From: Streptococcus sanguinis
GTDB taxonomy: Bacteria > Bacillota > Bacilli > Lactobacillales > Streptococcaceae
DNA: 64,000 nt
Assembly: GCF_900475275.1 (NCBI RefSeq)
Contig: NZ_LS483364.1
Location: forward strand, 806,001-870,000
Reading direction: 5' to 3'
Numbering within the stretch: position 1 is the first letter of the stretch; every line of letters starts with the position of its first letter. The notes below the pieces were generated by a model, which was not told the origin of the DNA, did no database searches, and saw only the letters and a list, made by a program, of their open reading frames with translations. Both the position numbers and the translations under genes were made by a program. Shown here one piece after another: positions 46,812 through 55,659 of the stretch.

Positions 46812-47249
46812 ATGGAAAAAGAACCATGGGAAGAAGATGTATACGATAACGGAGAAGATAAGTTGAAACGAACTAAGAAGTTTAGCGCCTTGAATGCAGA
46901 CCGCTTGTTGACCATATTAACCATTATTTTCTGTATTTTAGTGGTTGCGGTGGTGTGCTTCCTGACCTATCTGTCTACTGGAGGAAGTAATAGACAAACC
47001 CAAATGGAAGGTTTCTACGGCACTTCAGCAGCAAGTTCCAGCAGTGAAGCGTCTTCTACAGCAGAACAGCCAGCGGCAAATACCACAGAATCATCTGAAG
47101 GAACTTTGACTGTCCAGCCTGGTGAAGGTGAGGCAGCCATTGCAGCGCGTGCAGGTATTTCTATTGCCAAGCTTGAACAGCTTAACCCTTCTCATATGTC
47201 CACTGGTTCTTGGTATGCCAATCCAGGTGACGTTGTGAAGATTGAGTAG
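46812..47249 (+). CDS. SAG1386/EF1546-type surface protein with LysM-like end
   Basis: 145 residues: charged cytoplasmic start, one membrane helix (about 34-57), a Ser/Ala-rich linker, then a C-terminal LysM-like domain (TVQPGEGEAAIAARAGISIA, LEQLNP, NPGDVVKI). The layout suggests an outward-facing peptidoglycan-binding protein. AGGAGG precedes the ATG. It lies directly upstream of cmk, as in other streptococci and enterococci. The biological role is not known. Confidence 0.82.
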   Translation: MEKEPWEEDVYDNGEDKLKRTKKFSALNADRLLTILTIIFCILVVAVVCFLTYLSTGGSNRQTQMEGFYGTSAASSSSEASSTAEQPAANTTESSEGTLTVQPGEGEAAIAARAGISIAKLEQLNPSHMSTGSWYANPGDVVKIE

Positions 47250-47258
47250 GAGCCAGCT

Positions 47259-47936
47259 ATGAAACAGATTCAAATTGCGATTGACGGTCCTGCTTCCAGT
47301 GGAAAATCGACTGTTGCCAAGATTATTGCCAAGGACTTTGGCTATACTTATTTAGATACAGGAGCCATGTACCGAGCTGCAACCTATCTGGCTCTGCGGC
47401 ATCATCTGACAGAAGCAGATGCCACTGAAATTGTAGACTTGCTCAATAATCATTCGGTCAGTTTTGGCCGAGCAGAAGATGGCGAGCAGCTAGTCTTTGT
47501 CGGCGATGTGGATGTGACTCACCCTATTCGGGAAAATGAAGTTACTAATAATGTTTCCTGGGTATCAGCCATTCCTCAAGTTCGTGAGAAACTGGTGGCC
47601 TTGCAGCAGCAAATTGCAGCTCAGGGAGGGATTGTCATGGATGGCCGTGATATTGGAACGGTTGTCTTGCCTCAGGCTGAGCTCAAGATTTATCTGGTAG
47701 CTTCGGTTGATGAAAGAGCTGAGCGCCGATATAAGGAAAATCTATCAAAAGGTATTCCAGCTGATTTGGAGAAACTGAAAGAAGAAATTGCAGAGCGAGA
47801 TTATAAGGACAGTCATCGCGAGGTTTCGCCATTGAGACCGGCAGACGATGCCATACATTTTGATACCACTGGTGTAGGTATTTCTGAAGTTGTTGCATTT
47901 ATCGAAGAAAAAGCGAAAAAAATCATTGACAAATAA
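47259..47936 (+). CDS. cmk: Cytidylate kinase
   Basis: 225 residues. Makes CDP and dCDP from the monophosphates using ATP. P-loop GPASSGKST (10-18), DTGAMYR and [10 protein letters not shown] are the expected conserved parts. AGGAG precedes the ATG, 9 bases after the upstream gene. The promoter for the infC operon starts inside its 3' end. Confidence 0.97.
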   Translation: MKQIQIAIDGPASSGKSTVAKIIAKDFGYTYLDTGAMYRAATYLALRHHLTEADATEIVDLLNNHSVSFGRAEDGEQLVFVGDVDVTHPIRENEVTNNVSWVSAIPQVREKLVALQQQIAAQGGIVMDGRDIGTVVLPQAELKIYLVASVDERAERRYKENLSKGIPADLEKLKEEIAERDYKDSHREVSPLRPADDAIHFDTTGVGISEVVAFIEEKAKKIIDK

Positions 47937-47954
47937 AATGAAACTTGGTATGAT
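47926..47954 (+). promoter_or_regulatory. Promoter of the infC-rpmI-rplT operon
   Basis: TTGACA (47926-47931), 17 bases, TATGAT (47949-47954) with TGG before it. A near-consensus promoter located partly inside cmk; start near 47961. Confidence 0.85.
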
Positions 47955-47960
47955 AGTAGA

Positions 47961-48118
47961 GTTGAGAAAAGCAGAAGTGAGAGCTTCTCGCCTTGCGACT
48001 AACGTTGTCTGGCTCTACAGGATTCAGTTTCAGTGATGAAATACTATCATGTAGTGCGGGTTTGCGTTAGCAGGTCCGCACTTGTTTTTCTCTAAAAATA
48101 AAAAAAGAGGTGAAAACC
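47961..48118 (+). promoter_or_regulatory. Structured leader with attenuator before infC
   Basis: About 158 bases of leader with several stems, e.g. GAAG-TGAGA-GCTTC near 47974. It ends in an intrinsic terminator: AGTGCGG (48053-48059) pairs with CCGCACT (48076-48082), then TGTTTTT. A terminator inside the leader implies premature-termination control, as for the L20-responsive leader of the same operon in Bacillus. The RNA family was not checked. Confidence 0.7.
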
Positions 48119-48640
48119 ATAGCAAAACAAGACTTATTCATCAATGATGAAATTCGTGTGCGTGAAGTTCGCTTGATCGGTCTTGACGGCGAACAATTAG
48201 GTATTAAACCACTGAGCGAAGCGCAGTCTCTTGCGGATGAAGCAAATGTCGATTTGGTCCTGATTCAGCCACAAGCTAAACCACCTGTTGCAAAAATTAT
48301 GGACTACGGTAAGTTCAAATTTGAGTACCAGAAAAAACAAAAAGAACAACGCAAGAAACAAAGTGTTGTTACTGTGAAGGAAGTTCGTCTGAGTCCAACT
48401 ATTGACAAGGGAGACTTTGACACTAAACTTCGCAACGCACGCAAGTTCCTTGAAAAAGGAAATAAAATAAAGGTATCTATCCGCTTCAAAGGCCGGATGA
48501 TTACCCACAAAGAAATCGGGGCTAAAGTTTTAGCAGATTTTGCTGAAGCGACTCAAGATGTTGCTATTATTGAGCAAAAGCCTAAGATGGATGGACGTCA
48601 GATGTTCATGCAGATGGCGCCAATTCCTGACAAAAAATAG
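48119..48640 (+). CDS. infC: Translation initiation factor IF-3, AUA start
   Basis: 173 residues plus initiator, beginning [20 protein letters not shown]-domain (about 5-75), lysine-rich linker ([11 protein letters not shown]), C-domain ending [14 protein letters not shown] (48107-48110) lies 8 bases before ATA at 48119, an ideal distance. The only other start in frame, GTG at 48110, would overlap this site. infC genes typically use a rare start codon (AUU/AUA/AUC) through which IF3 represses its own synthesis. First gene of the ribosomal operon. Confidence 0.93.
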   Translation: MAKQDLFINDEIRVREVRLIGLDGEQLGIKPLSEAQSLADEANVDLVLIQPQAKPPVAKIMDYGKFKFEYQKKQKEQRKKQSVVTVKEVRLSPTIDKGDFDTKLRNARKFLEKGNKIKVSIRFKGRMITHKEIGAKVLADFAEATQDVAIIEQKPKMDGRQMFMQMAPIPDKK

Positions 48641-48673
48641 ATTGTCAGAAAGATAGAAAAAGGAGAAAACATT

Positions 48674-48874
48674 ATGCCAAAACAAAAAACACACCGCGCA
48701 TCAGCTAAACGTTTCAAACGTACAGGTTCTGGTGGCTTGAAACGTTTCCGTGCTTACACTTCTCACCGTTTCCACGGAAAGACTAAGAAACAACGCCGTC
48801 ATCTTCGCAAAGCAGGAATGGTGCATGCAGGAGATTTCAAGCGTATCAAAGCAATGCTTACAGGTCTGAAATAA
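48674..48874 (+). CDS. rpmI: 50S ribosomal protein L35
   Basis: 66 residues, very basic, starting [20 protein letters not shown] after Met, which is the L35 signature. AGGAG precedes the ATG. Codon use is strongly biased (CGT, AAA, GGT) as expected of a ribosomal gene. Middle gene of infC-rpmI-rplT. Confidence 0.98.
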   Translation: MPKQKTHRASAKRFKRTGSGGLKRFRAYTSHRFHGKTKKQRRHLRKAGMVHAGDFKRIKAMLTGLK

Positions 48875-48918
48875 GAGCTACTGTAACGATTATCTAGGAA
48901 ATATTGGAGGAAATATAA

Positions 48919-49278
48919 ATGGCACGTGTTAAAGGTGGCGTTGTATCACGCAAACGCCGTAAACGTATTTTAAAATTAGCTAAAGGTTACTATGGAGCAA
49001 AACATATCTTGTTCCGTACTGCAAAAGAGCAAGTAATGAACTCTTACTACTATGCATACCGTGACCGTCGTCAGAAAAAACGTGATTTCCGCAAACTTTG
49101 GATCACTCGTATCAATGCGGCAGCTCGTTTGAACGGACTTTCATACTCACAATTGATGCATGGTTTGAAATTGGCTGAGATTGAAGTTAACCGTAAAATG
49201 TTGGCTGACTTAGCTGTTAACGATGCAGCAGCTTTCACAGCTCTTGCAGATGCAGCTAAAGCTAAGCTTGGTAAATAA
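48919..49278 (+). CDS. rplT: 50S ribosomal protein L20
   Basis: 119 residues, N-terminal [20 protein letters not shown] and [19 protein letters not shown] typical of L20. GGAGG precedes the ATG. In Bacillus L20 binds the operon leader and promotes early termination; the leader attenuator here makes the same autoregulation likely. Confidence 0.98.
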
Positions 49279-49285
49279 TTAAAAT

Positions 49286-49316
49286 AAGAACTGAGGATTT
49301 CCTTGGTTCTTTTTTG
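49286..49316 (+). terminator. Terminator of the infC operon
   Basis: AAGAACTGAGGA (49286-49297) pairs with TCCTTGGTTCTT (49300-49311) through two wobbles, then TTTT. Confidence 0.75.
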
Positions 49317-49439
49317 ATAACTCTTAATGAAAAGTTTGAAGAGAGAAATAGCCTGCCATGCCACTTATAGTATAGATAAAGGCTTGTTGCTGATAAGATA
49401 GCTTTCATGGTAAAGCTAGTTAAAAATAGGAATTTGCGA

Positions 49440-49445
49440 TATAAT
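49440..49445 (+). promoter_or_regulatory. -10 element of the dCMP deaminase gene
   Basis: TATAAT with a weak -35; predicted start near 49452. The rest of 49317-49496 is AT-rich with no other signal. Confidence 0.45.
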
Positions 49446-49496
49446 AGATAAAAACAGACGTATATGTAAATAAAAAATCAGTAGAATGGAGAAATC

Positions 49497-49964
49497 ATGT
49501 CAGAGAATCGTTTAGCTTGGGACCAGTATTTTGCGGCTCAGGCTCTCTTAATCGCTAATCGCTCAACCTGCAAGCGAGCAAAGGTTGGCGCTGTATTGGT
49601 TAAGGACAATAAGGTTATTTCAACTGGTTACAATGGCTCAGTTTCAGGGACTGAGCACTGTATTGACCATGAATGCTTGGTCATTGATGGTCACTGCGTA
49701 CGGACCTTGCATGCTGAGGTCAATGCCATCTTGCAGGGAGCCGAGCGGGGCGTTCCCAAGGGCTTTACGGCTTATGTGACTCATTTTCCCTGTCTCAACT
49801 GTACCAAGCAACTGCTTCAGGTCGGCTGCAAGCGGGTAGTCTACATCAACCAATATCGGATAGATGACTATGCTCAGTATCTATACAAAGAAAAAGAAGT
49901 AGAGCTGGTTCATTTGCCGCTGGATGATGTCAAGAAGGCCATTGCTCAAACGGATTTGGTTTAG
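49497..49964 (+). CDS. Deoxycytidylate (dCMP) deaminase
   Basis: 155 residues of the zinc-dependent deaminase fold. Zinc ligands are H72-A-E74 and PC99-LN-C102; the extra cysteine/histidine set GTEHCIDHECLVIDGHC (about 51-67) is typical of dCMP deaminases (ComEB class). It converts dCMP to dUMP for thymidylate synthesis. GGAG precedes the ATG. There is no cin box, so no sign of competence control. Confidence 0.92.
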   Translation: MSENRLAWDQYFAAQALLIANRSTCKRAKVGAVLVKDNKVISTGYNGSVSGTEHCIDHECLVIDGHCVRTLHAEVNAILQGAERGVPKGFTAYVTHFPCLNCTKQLLQVGCKRVVYINQYRIDDYAQYLYKEKEVELVHLPLDDVKKAIAQTDLV

Positions 49965-50020
49965 TGTACTTTAATTTTTTAAGATTAGTAGTCTTCTTAT
50001 TCGAAGTAAATCTAAATAAT

Positions 50021-50049
50021 AAAGCTATAGTTTTCGTCTATAGCTTTTT
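50021..50049 (+). terminator. Terminator after the dCMP deaminase gene
   Basis: AAAGCTATA (50021-50029) pairs perfectly with TATAGCTTT (50039-50047), then TT. Confidence 0.85.
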
Positions 50050-50083
50050 CTATTAAAAAAATTCTGAATTTTTTAGCGAAAAG

Positions 50084-50092
50084 TGGTATAAT
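50084..50092 (+). promoter_or_regulatory. Extended -10 promoter of metK
   Basis: TGGTATAAT, predicted start near 50099. Confidence 0.65.
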
Positions 50093-50098
50093 GAAGAA

Positions 50099-50181
50099 GT
50101 TATATAGTCCCGATAAGGTGGTAGTTTTTTCTATCAGTACTTTGTAACTCTATAACAATTTATTTAAGGGGGGACATTTCT
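50099..50181 (+). promoter_or_regulatory. SMK-box (SAM-III) riboswitch
   Basis: The leader matches the SMK plan. GTCCC (50107-50111) pairs with GGGAC (50171-50175), which is part of the Shine-Dalgarno region AAGGGGGGAC, so ligand binding hides the ribosome site. The core CGATAAGGTGGTAG, the stem GGTAG/CTATC (50120-50124/50131-50135) and the downstream TTTGTAAC are the conserved parts. GTTATA (50099-50104) can pair with TATAAC (50151-50156) as a further or alternative helix. SMK boxes control metK by SAM in Lactobacillales. Confidence 0.9.
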
Positions 50182-51372
50182 ATGTCAGAACGTAAACTTT
50201 TCACGTCTGAGTCTGTATCGGAGGGGCATCCTGATAAGATTGCAGACCAAATTTCCGATGCTATTTTGGATGCTGTCTTGAGTCAGGATCCAGATGCCCA
50301 TGTGGCTGCTGAAACAGCCGTTTATACGGGCTCGGTTCATGTTTTTGGTGAGATTTCGACCACAGCTTATGTAGATATTAACCGTGTGGTTCGTGATACC
50401 ATTGCAGAGATTGGCTACACCAATACAGAGTATGGATTTTCAGCTGAGACAGTCGGTGTGCATCCGTCTTTGGTGGAGCAGTCACCAGATATCGCTCAAG
50501 GTGTCAATGAAGCCTTGGAGGTTCGTGGGAATGCGAACCAAGATCCATTGGACTTGATTGGTGCTGGAGACCAGGGGCTTATGTTTGGCTTTGCAGTGGA
50601 TGAAACGCCAGAGCTCATGCCGCTTCCTATCTCGCTTAGTCACAAGCTAGTCCGTCGATTGGCAGAGTTGCGCAAATCAGGAGAGATTGCCTATCTGCGT
50701 CCAGATGCCAAGTCTCAGGTGACCGTTGAGTATGATGAAAATGACCAGCCAGTGCACGTGGATACGGTAGTTATTTCGACCCAGCATGACCCAGAAGTGA
50801 CCAATGAAGAGATTCATCGTGATGTGATTGAAAAGGTAATTAAAGCAGTTATTCCAGCCCAATATTTGGATGATAAGACGAAATTCTTCATCAATCCAAC
50901 AGGTCGCTTTGTAATTGGCGGCCCGCAAGGTGACTCTGGCTTGACTGGACGTAAGATTATTGTGGATACTTACGGCGGTTATGCTCGTCACGGTGGCGGT
51001 GCCTTCTCTGGTAAGGATGCAACCAAGGTCGACCGCTCAGCTTCATACGCAGCTCGCTACATCGCTAAAAACATCGTGGCGGCTGGACTGGCCAAGAAAG
51101 CAGAAGTACAGTTAGCCTATGCCATTGGTGTGGCTCAGCCGGTTTCTGTACGCATCGATACTTTTGGCACTGGTACTGTTGCAGAAAGCAAATTGCAGGA
51201 AGCGGTTCGTCAGATTTTTGATTTGCGTCCGGCCGGCATCATTCAAATGCTGGATCTGAAACGCCCAATCTATCGTCAGACAGCAGCTTATGGCCACATG
51301 GGTAGGACAGACATTGACCTGCCTTGGGAAAAGTTGGATAAGGTAGAGGCATTGAAAGCATCAGTGCAGTAA
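50182..51372 (+). CDS. metK: S-adenosylmethionine synthetase
   Basis: 396 residues. Makes SAM from methionine and ATP. N-terminal [22 protein letters not shown], the [10 protein letters not shown] nucleotide motif and [16 protein letters not shown] phosphate-binding loop are all intact. Translation is expected to be switched off by SAM through the leader riboswitch. Confidence 0.98.
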   Translation: MSERKLFTSESVSEGHPDKIADQISDAILDAVLSQDPDAHVAAETAVYTGSVHVFGEISTTAYVDINRVVRDTIAEIGYTNTEYGFSAETVGVHPSLVEQSPDIAQGVNEALEVRGNANQDPLDLIGAGDQGLMFGFAVDETPELMPLPISLSHKLVRRLAELRKSGEIAYLRPDAKSQVTVEYDENDQPVHVDTVVISTQHDPEVTNEEIHRDVIEKVIKAVIPAQYLDDKTKFFINPTGRFVIGGPQGDSGLTGRKIIVDTYGGYARHGGGAFSGKDATKVDRSASYAARYIAKNIVAAGLAKKAEVQLAYAIGVAQPVSVRIDTFGTGTVAESKLQEAVRQIFDLRPAGIIQMLDLKRPIYRQTAAYGHMGRTDIDLPWEKLDKVEALKASVQ

Positions 51373-51381
51373 GAAGACAGT

Positions 51382-51412
51382 TCTCAATCGTAATGGTTGA
51401 GAGCTTTTTTAT
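51382..51412 (+). terminator. Terminator of metK
   Basis: TCTCAATC (51382-51389) pairs with GGTTGAGA (51395-51402) with one wobble, then CTTTTTT. A second hairpin without T-run (GCAAGGC/GCCTTGC) is at 51426-51449. Confidence 0.75.
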
Positions 51413-51573
51413 ATAGGTAATATTTGCAAGGCAAGCAGTCTAGCCTTGCGCTTCTCTCATTCCTGGTAATACTGTATTTTTCTGAAAGTACTGTTGAAAA
51501 AGCCATTTTCCCTGTTTCATTTTAATTTCAATTGTCTTATTTATCTAAAAGTATAGGAAATTTCCCGAATCTG

Positions 51574-51582
51574 TGGTATAAT
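51574..51582 (+). promoter_or_regulatory. Extended -10 promoter of murA
   Basis: TGGTATAAT, predicted start near 51589. Confidence 0.6.
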
Positions 51583-51617
51583 AAATGGCAATACCTTGAA
51601 AGAGCTTTATTTTAAAC

Positions 51618-52877
51618 ATGAAAAAAATTGTAATACATGGTGGTCGCCCCTTAAAAGGAGAGGTGACTATTAATGGTGCTAAAAACAGTGTCGTTGCCCT
51701 GATTCCGGCTGTGATTCTGGCGGATGATATTGTAACGTTGGATGGTGTTCCAGATATTTCGGATGTGGATAGCCTGATTGATATTATGATTGCCATGGGG
51801 GCTAGTGTTACTCGCTCTGAGGACAATCTGACGATTGATCCGCGTGGTATCCAAAACGTCCCTATGCCTTATGGGAAAATCAACAGTCTAAGGGCTTCTT
51901 ATTATTTCTATGGCAGCTTGCTTGGTCGCTATGGTGAAGCGACGGTAGGTCTGCCTGGTGGCTGTGACTTGGGGCCGCGTCCTATTGACTTGCATCTCAA
52001 GGCTTTTGAAGCGATGGGGGCTAAGATGACCATGGACGGCAACTACATGAACCTATCCACAGGAGGTCAGCAGCTGAAAGGCGCTAGCATTTATATGGAT
52101 ACGGTCAGCGTGGGTGCCACCATCAATACTATGTTGGCTGCTGTCAAGGCCAAAGGTCGGACTATTATTGAAAATGCAGCGCGGGAGCCAGAAATCATTG
52201 ATGTGGCAACTCTCTTGAATAATATGGGAGCGCACATCCGTGGAGCAGGAACTGATATTATCACGATTGAGGGGGTTCCACACCTTCATGGAACGCGTCA
52301 TCAAGTAATTCCAGACCGTATCGAGGCAGGGACTTATATCGCCCTTGCTGCGGCTATTGGTCAGGGAATTCAGATTAATAATGTCCTTTATGAGCATTTG
52401 GAGAGTTTTATTGCCAAGCTTGAGGAAATGGGTGTTCGGATGACGGTTTCTGAAGACAGCATTTTTGTCGAAGAGCAGCAAAACCTGCGAGCTATAAACA
52501 TCAAGACTTCCCCTTATCCAGGCTTTGCAACTGACCTACAACAGCCGATTACTCCGCTCTTGCTGACGGCTAATGGCCATGGTAAGATTACGGACACCAT
52601 CTATGAGAAGCGGGTTAACCATGTGGCGGAGCTGGCTAAGATGGCAGGCAAGATTTCGACCAGCAGCGACCAGATTGTCTATGAGGGGCCAAATCAACTG
52701 CAGGGAGCTCAGGTCAAGGCGACCGATTTACGAGCAGGAGCCGCTTTGGTTATTGCAGGTTTGATGGCTCAGGGAAAGACAGAAATTACTAATATTGAGT
52801 TTATCCTGCGTGGCTATTCTAATATTATTGAAAAATTAACAAGTCTGGGTGCAGATATCCAGTTGATAGAAGAATAA
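51618..52877 (+). CDS. murA: UDP-N-acetylglucosamine 1-carboxyvinyltransferase
   Basis: 419 residues. First committed step of peptidoglycan synthesis. GAKNS (20-24) holds the conserved Lys-Asn pair, and the PEP-reactive cysteine is Cys116 in [14 protein letters not shown], so the enzyme should be sensitive to fosfomycin. Streptococci have two paralogues (MurA/MurZ); the neighbours spxR and map match the pneumococcal locus of the copy sometimes called MurZ, so the symbol is generic. The ribosome site is weak and rather distant (AAAGAG). Confidence 0.96.
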   Translation: MKKIVIHGGRPLKGEVTINGAKNSVVALIPAVILADDIVTLDGVPDISDVDSLIDIMIAMGASVTRSEDNLTIDPRGIQNVPMPYGKINSLRASYYFYGSLLGRYGEATVGLPGGCDLGPRPIDLHLKAFEAMGAKMTMDGNYMNLSTGGQQLKGASIYMDTVSVGATINTMLAAVKAKGRTIIENAAREPEIIDVATLLNNMGAHIRGAGTDIITIEGVPHLHGTRHQVIPDRIEAGTYIALAAAIGQGIQINNVLYEHLESFIAKLEEMGVRMTVSEDSIFVEEQQNLRAINIKTSPYPGFATDLQQPITPLLLTANGHGKITDTIYEKRVNHVAELAKMAGKISTSSDQIVYEGPNQLQGAQVKATDLRAGAALVIAGLMAQGKTEITNIEFILRGYSNIIEKLTSLGADIQLIEE

Positions 52878-52897
52878 GCGTTTTTCGCTTATTTTTT
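52873..52897 (+). terminator. Terminator of murA
   Basis: AATAAGCG (52873-52880) pairs perfectly with CGCTTATT (52886-52893), then TTTT. Confidence 0.85.
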
Positions 52898-52910
52898 GTA
52901 GAGGTAGCAG

Positions 52911-53462
52911 ATGAATTTATGGACACATTTGGCGGCCTGTTCATTTATTGAGACGGAGCATGCTTTTTTGAGGCCCATTGTCTTTGAAGATGCAGGGGCT
53001 CTATATAAGATCGCGTCCAATCCGGAAAATACTCAGTTCATTTTTCCGACAGAAGCAAGCCTAGAGGAAAGTGAATACGTCATTGCCAATTTCTTTATGA
53101 AAAATCCTCTGGGGATTTGGGCCATTTGCCACAAGGAAACGCAGGAAATGATTGGCTCTGTCAAGTTTGAAAAAATGGACGAGATCAAGAAAGAAGCTGA
53201 GTTAGGCTATTTCCTGCGGCAAGACTACTGGGGACGAGGGCTGATGACAGAAATTGTCCGAGAGATTGCTTTTCTATCTTTTACCCGCTTTGACTTCAAG
53301 CGTCTCAGCATTATCACTCATGCAGAGAACCTAGCCAGTCAGAAGGTAGCTCAAAAATCTGGCTTCAGACTCTACCGGCAGTTTAAAGGGAGCGACCGGT
53401 ACACGAGGAAGATGAGAGATTATCTGGAGTACCGTTATGAGAGAGGAGATTTTAATGAGTAA
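52911..53462 (+). CDS. GNAT-family N-acetyltransferase (RimJ/RimL type)
   Basis: 183 residues. The acetyl-CoA fold is visible: FLRPIVFEDAGALYKIA (about 20-36), GSVKFEKM, the pyrophosphate-binding loop LRQDYWGRGLMTEIV (about 100-114) and the late QKVAQKSGFR. Such proteins acetylate protein N-termini, aminoglycosides or small amines; the target is not known. It overlaps spxR by 8 bases, so they are translated together. Confidence 0.9.
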   Translation: MNLWTHLAACSFIETEHAFLRPIVFEDAGALYKIASNPENTQFIFPTEASLEESEYVIANFFMKNPLGIWAICHKETQEMIGSVKFEKMDEIKKEAELGYFLRQDYWGRGLMTEIVREIAFLSFTRFDFKRLSIITHAENLASQKVAQKSGFRLYRQFKGSDRYTRKMRDYLEYRYERGDFNE

Positions 53463-54732
53463 GCATCAGGAAATTTTAACCTATCTTGAAAATCTTCCAA
53501 TTGGCAAGAGGGTCAGTGTCCGCAGTATTTCAAACTATCTGGGAGTTAGTGATGGTACAGCCTATCGAGCTATCAAGGAAGCGGAGAACCGAGGTATTGT
53601 TGAGACCAGGCCTCGGAGTGGTACGGTTCGGGTCAAGTCCAAGAAAGTTGTCTTGGAGCATCTGACCTACAAGGAAATTGTTGATATTACTGGCTCAGAA
53701 GTATTGGCTGGAGAAGATGGTCTAGAAAAAGAGTTTAATAAGTTCTCCATCGGAGCCATGACGGAGCAGAATATCCTGCACTATCTGACAGAGGGTGGTC
53801 TCTTGATTGTTGGAGACCGGACGAAAATTCAGCTCTTGGCTCTGGAAAATGAGAATGCGGTGTTGATTACTGGAGGTTTTGAAGTCAGCTCGGAAGTTCT
53901 GAAGATGGCTAATTTGCTCAATATACCGGTTCTCAGGACCAAGCACGATACCTACACTGTTGCAACCATGATTAATCGTGCCCTGTCCAATATGCAGATC
54001 AAGACCGATATATTAACAGTGGAGCAGGTCTATCGCTCCAGCCACGAGTACGGCTTCTTGCATGATACTGATACTGTTCGTGACTATCTGGACTTGGTTC
54101 GTCGCAATCGTGCCAGCCGGTTTCCGGTTATCAACCAGCAACAGATGCTGGTGGGAGTAGTAACCATGCGGGACGCGGGGGATAAGTCTCCTCTGACAAC
54201 CTTGGACAAGGTCATGACGAAAAATGTCTTTATGACAGGCCTATCTGCCAATATTGCCAATATCAGCCAGCGCATGATTGCAGAAGATTTTGAAATGATA
54301 CCAGTAGTGCGCAGCAACCAGACCTTGCTGGGTGTGATTACGAGGCGGGACATTATGGAAAAAATGAGCCGTTCTCAGATTTCCAGCCTGCCGACTTTCA
54401 GTGAGCAAGTGGGACAGAAGATTAGCCGTCAGGATGATTTGTTTTCCTTTACTGTTGAGCCATTTATGCTGGAGCAAAATGGTGTGCTGGCCAACGGTGT
54501 GCTGACAGAAATTTTGACTCGGATTACCCAGCAGCTCATGGTCAACAGCGGCCGCAGCCTGATAATCGACCAGCTGATGATTTATTTCTTTCAGGCGGTC
54601 CAGATTGATGACCTGCTGCATATCCAGCCGCGTATTATCCGTCAGACTAGGCGGACAGCCATTATTGACTTTGAGATGTATTTGGAAGCGATGCTGGTTG
54701 CCAAAGCCACGATTACAGTGAAAATTAATTAA
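53455..54732 (+). CDS. spxR: CBS-HotDog transcription regulator SpxR
   Basis: 425 residues. Domains in order: GntR-like winged helix (about 1-65, with SVRSISNYLGVSDGTAYRAIKEAE), DRTGG domain (about 70-185, GDRTKIQLLALE), two CBS repeats (about 195-310) and a C-terminal HotDog thioesterase-like fold (about 320-425). In pneumococcus this protein activates spxB (pyruvate oxidase) and so controls H2O2 production; the CBS pair is expected to sense a nucleotide and the HotDog a CoA compound. GGAG precedes the ATG at 53455. Confidence 0.92.
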   Translation: MSKHQEILTYLENLPIGKRVSVRSISNYLGVSDGTAYRAIKEAENRGIVETRPRSGTVRVKSKKVVLEHLTYKEIVDITGSEVLAGEDGLEKEFNKFSIGAMTEQNILHYLTEGGLLIVGDRTKIQLLALENENAVLITGGFEVSSEVLKMANLLNIPVLRTKHDTYTVATMINRALSNMQIKTDILTVEQVYRSSHEYGFLHDTDTVRDYLDLVRRNRASRFPVINQQQMLVGVVTMRDAGDKSPLTTLDKVMTKNVFMTGLSANIANISQRMIAEDFEMIPVVRSNQTLLGVITRRDIMEKMSRSQISSLPTFSEQVGQKISRQDDLFSFTVEPFMLEQNGVLANGVLTEILTRITQQLMVNSGRSLIIDQLMIYFFQAVQIDDLLHIQPRIIRQTRRTAIIDFEMYLEAMLVAKATITVKIN

Positions 54733-54753
54733 GAAGAGGAATTTAGAGAAAGA

Positions 54754-55611
54754 ATGATTACTTTAAAATCACAGCGTGAAATTGACTTGATGGACAAGAG
54801 TGGAGATTTTCTGGCTTCTGTCCATATTGGTTTGAGAGACTTGATTAAGCCAGGCATTGACATGTGGGACATCGAAGAGTATGTCCGCAAGCGTTGTAAA
54901 GAAGACAATGCCCTGCCTCTGCAAATTGGTGTTGAAGGCTCTGTCATGGACTATCCTTATGCGACCTGCTGCTCTCTTAATGACGAGGTAGCCCATGCCT
55001 TTCCCCGTCATCAGAAGCTGGTAGAAGGTGATGTCATCAGCGTTGATATGGTGGTTGGCTTGGTCGATAAGGCAGAGCTGGATGTGTCCAAGCTAGATTT
55101 TGACAATGTAGCAGAGATGAAGCAGCACACAGAGAGCTTCCGGGGCGGTGTGGCAGACTCTTGCTGGACCTATGCAGTAGGGAAGATTAGCCCAGAGGCT
55201 CAGCAGCTGATGGATGTGACTAAGGAATGTCTCTATCGTGGAATTGCGGCTGCTAAGGTTGGCAATCGTATTGGTGACATTGGCGCAGCTATTCAGGAAT
55301 ACGCTGAAAGTCATGGCTATGGCGTTGTGCGAGATTTGGTGGGGCACGGTGTTGGCCCAACTATGCATGAGGAGCCTATGGTGCCGCATTACGGTCGAGC
55401 AGGACGCGGCTTGCGCTTGCGTGAGGGGATGGTTCTGACCATTGAGCCCATGATCAATACAGGTACCTGGGAAATTGATACGGACTTTGAGACCGGCTGG
55501 GCACATAAAACGCTGGATGGCGGCCTGTCCTGTCAGTATGAGCATCAGTTTGTCATTACAAAAGATGGACCTGTCATTCTGACCAGCCAGGGAGAAGAAG
55601 GGACTTATTAG
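54754..55611 (+). CDS. map: Methionine aminopeptidase (type 1, streptococcal form)
   Basis: 285 residues. Removes initiator Met. Metal-ligand regions are GVADSCWTYAVG, the GHGVGPTMHEEP histidine motif, TIEPMIN and the late EHQFVITKDG. Between the two conserved aspartates there is an insert (about residues 94-125, LVDKAELDVSKLDFDNVAEM) characteristic of streptococcal MetAP1. It follows spxR by 21 bases and is likely in the same transcript. Confidence 0.95.
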   Translation: MITLKSQREIDLMDKSGDFLASVHIGLRDLIKPGIDMWDIEEYVRKRCKEDNALPLQIGVEGSVMDYPYATCCSLNDEVAHAFPRHQKLVEGDVISVDMVVGLVDKAELDVSKLDFDNVAEMKQHTESFRGGVADSCWTYAVGKISPEAQQLMDVTKECLYRGIAAAKVGNRIGDIGAAIQEYAESHGYGVVRDLVGHGVGPTMHEEPMVPHYGRAGRGLRLREGMVLTIEPMINTGTWEIDTDFETGWAHKTLDGGLSCQYEHQFVITKDGPVILTSQGEEGTY

Positions 55612-55617
55612 AAATCA

Positions 55618-55647
55618 AAGGCTGGGCACTTGTCTCAGCTTTTTTTG
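55618..55647 (+). terminator. Terminator between map and the YihY gene
   Basis: AAAGGCTGGG pairs with CTCAGCTTT with wobbles, then TTTTT; of moderate strength, so read-through is possible. Confidence 0.55.
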
Positions 55648-55659
55648 AAGGAGAAGAGA

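Noticed and set aside
47950-48050. 9-base inverted repeat ATGATAGTA/TACTATCAT flanking the infC leader
   Set aside because: The left arm lies in the -10 region before the transcript start, so it cannot pair in the RNA.
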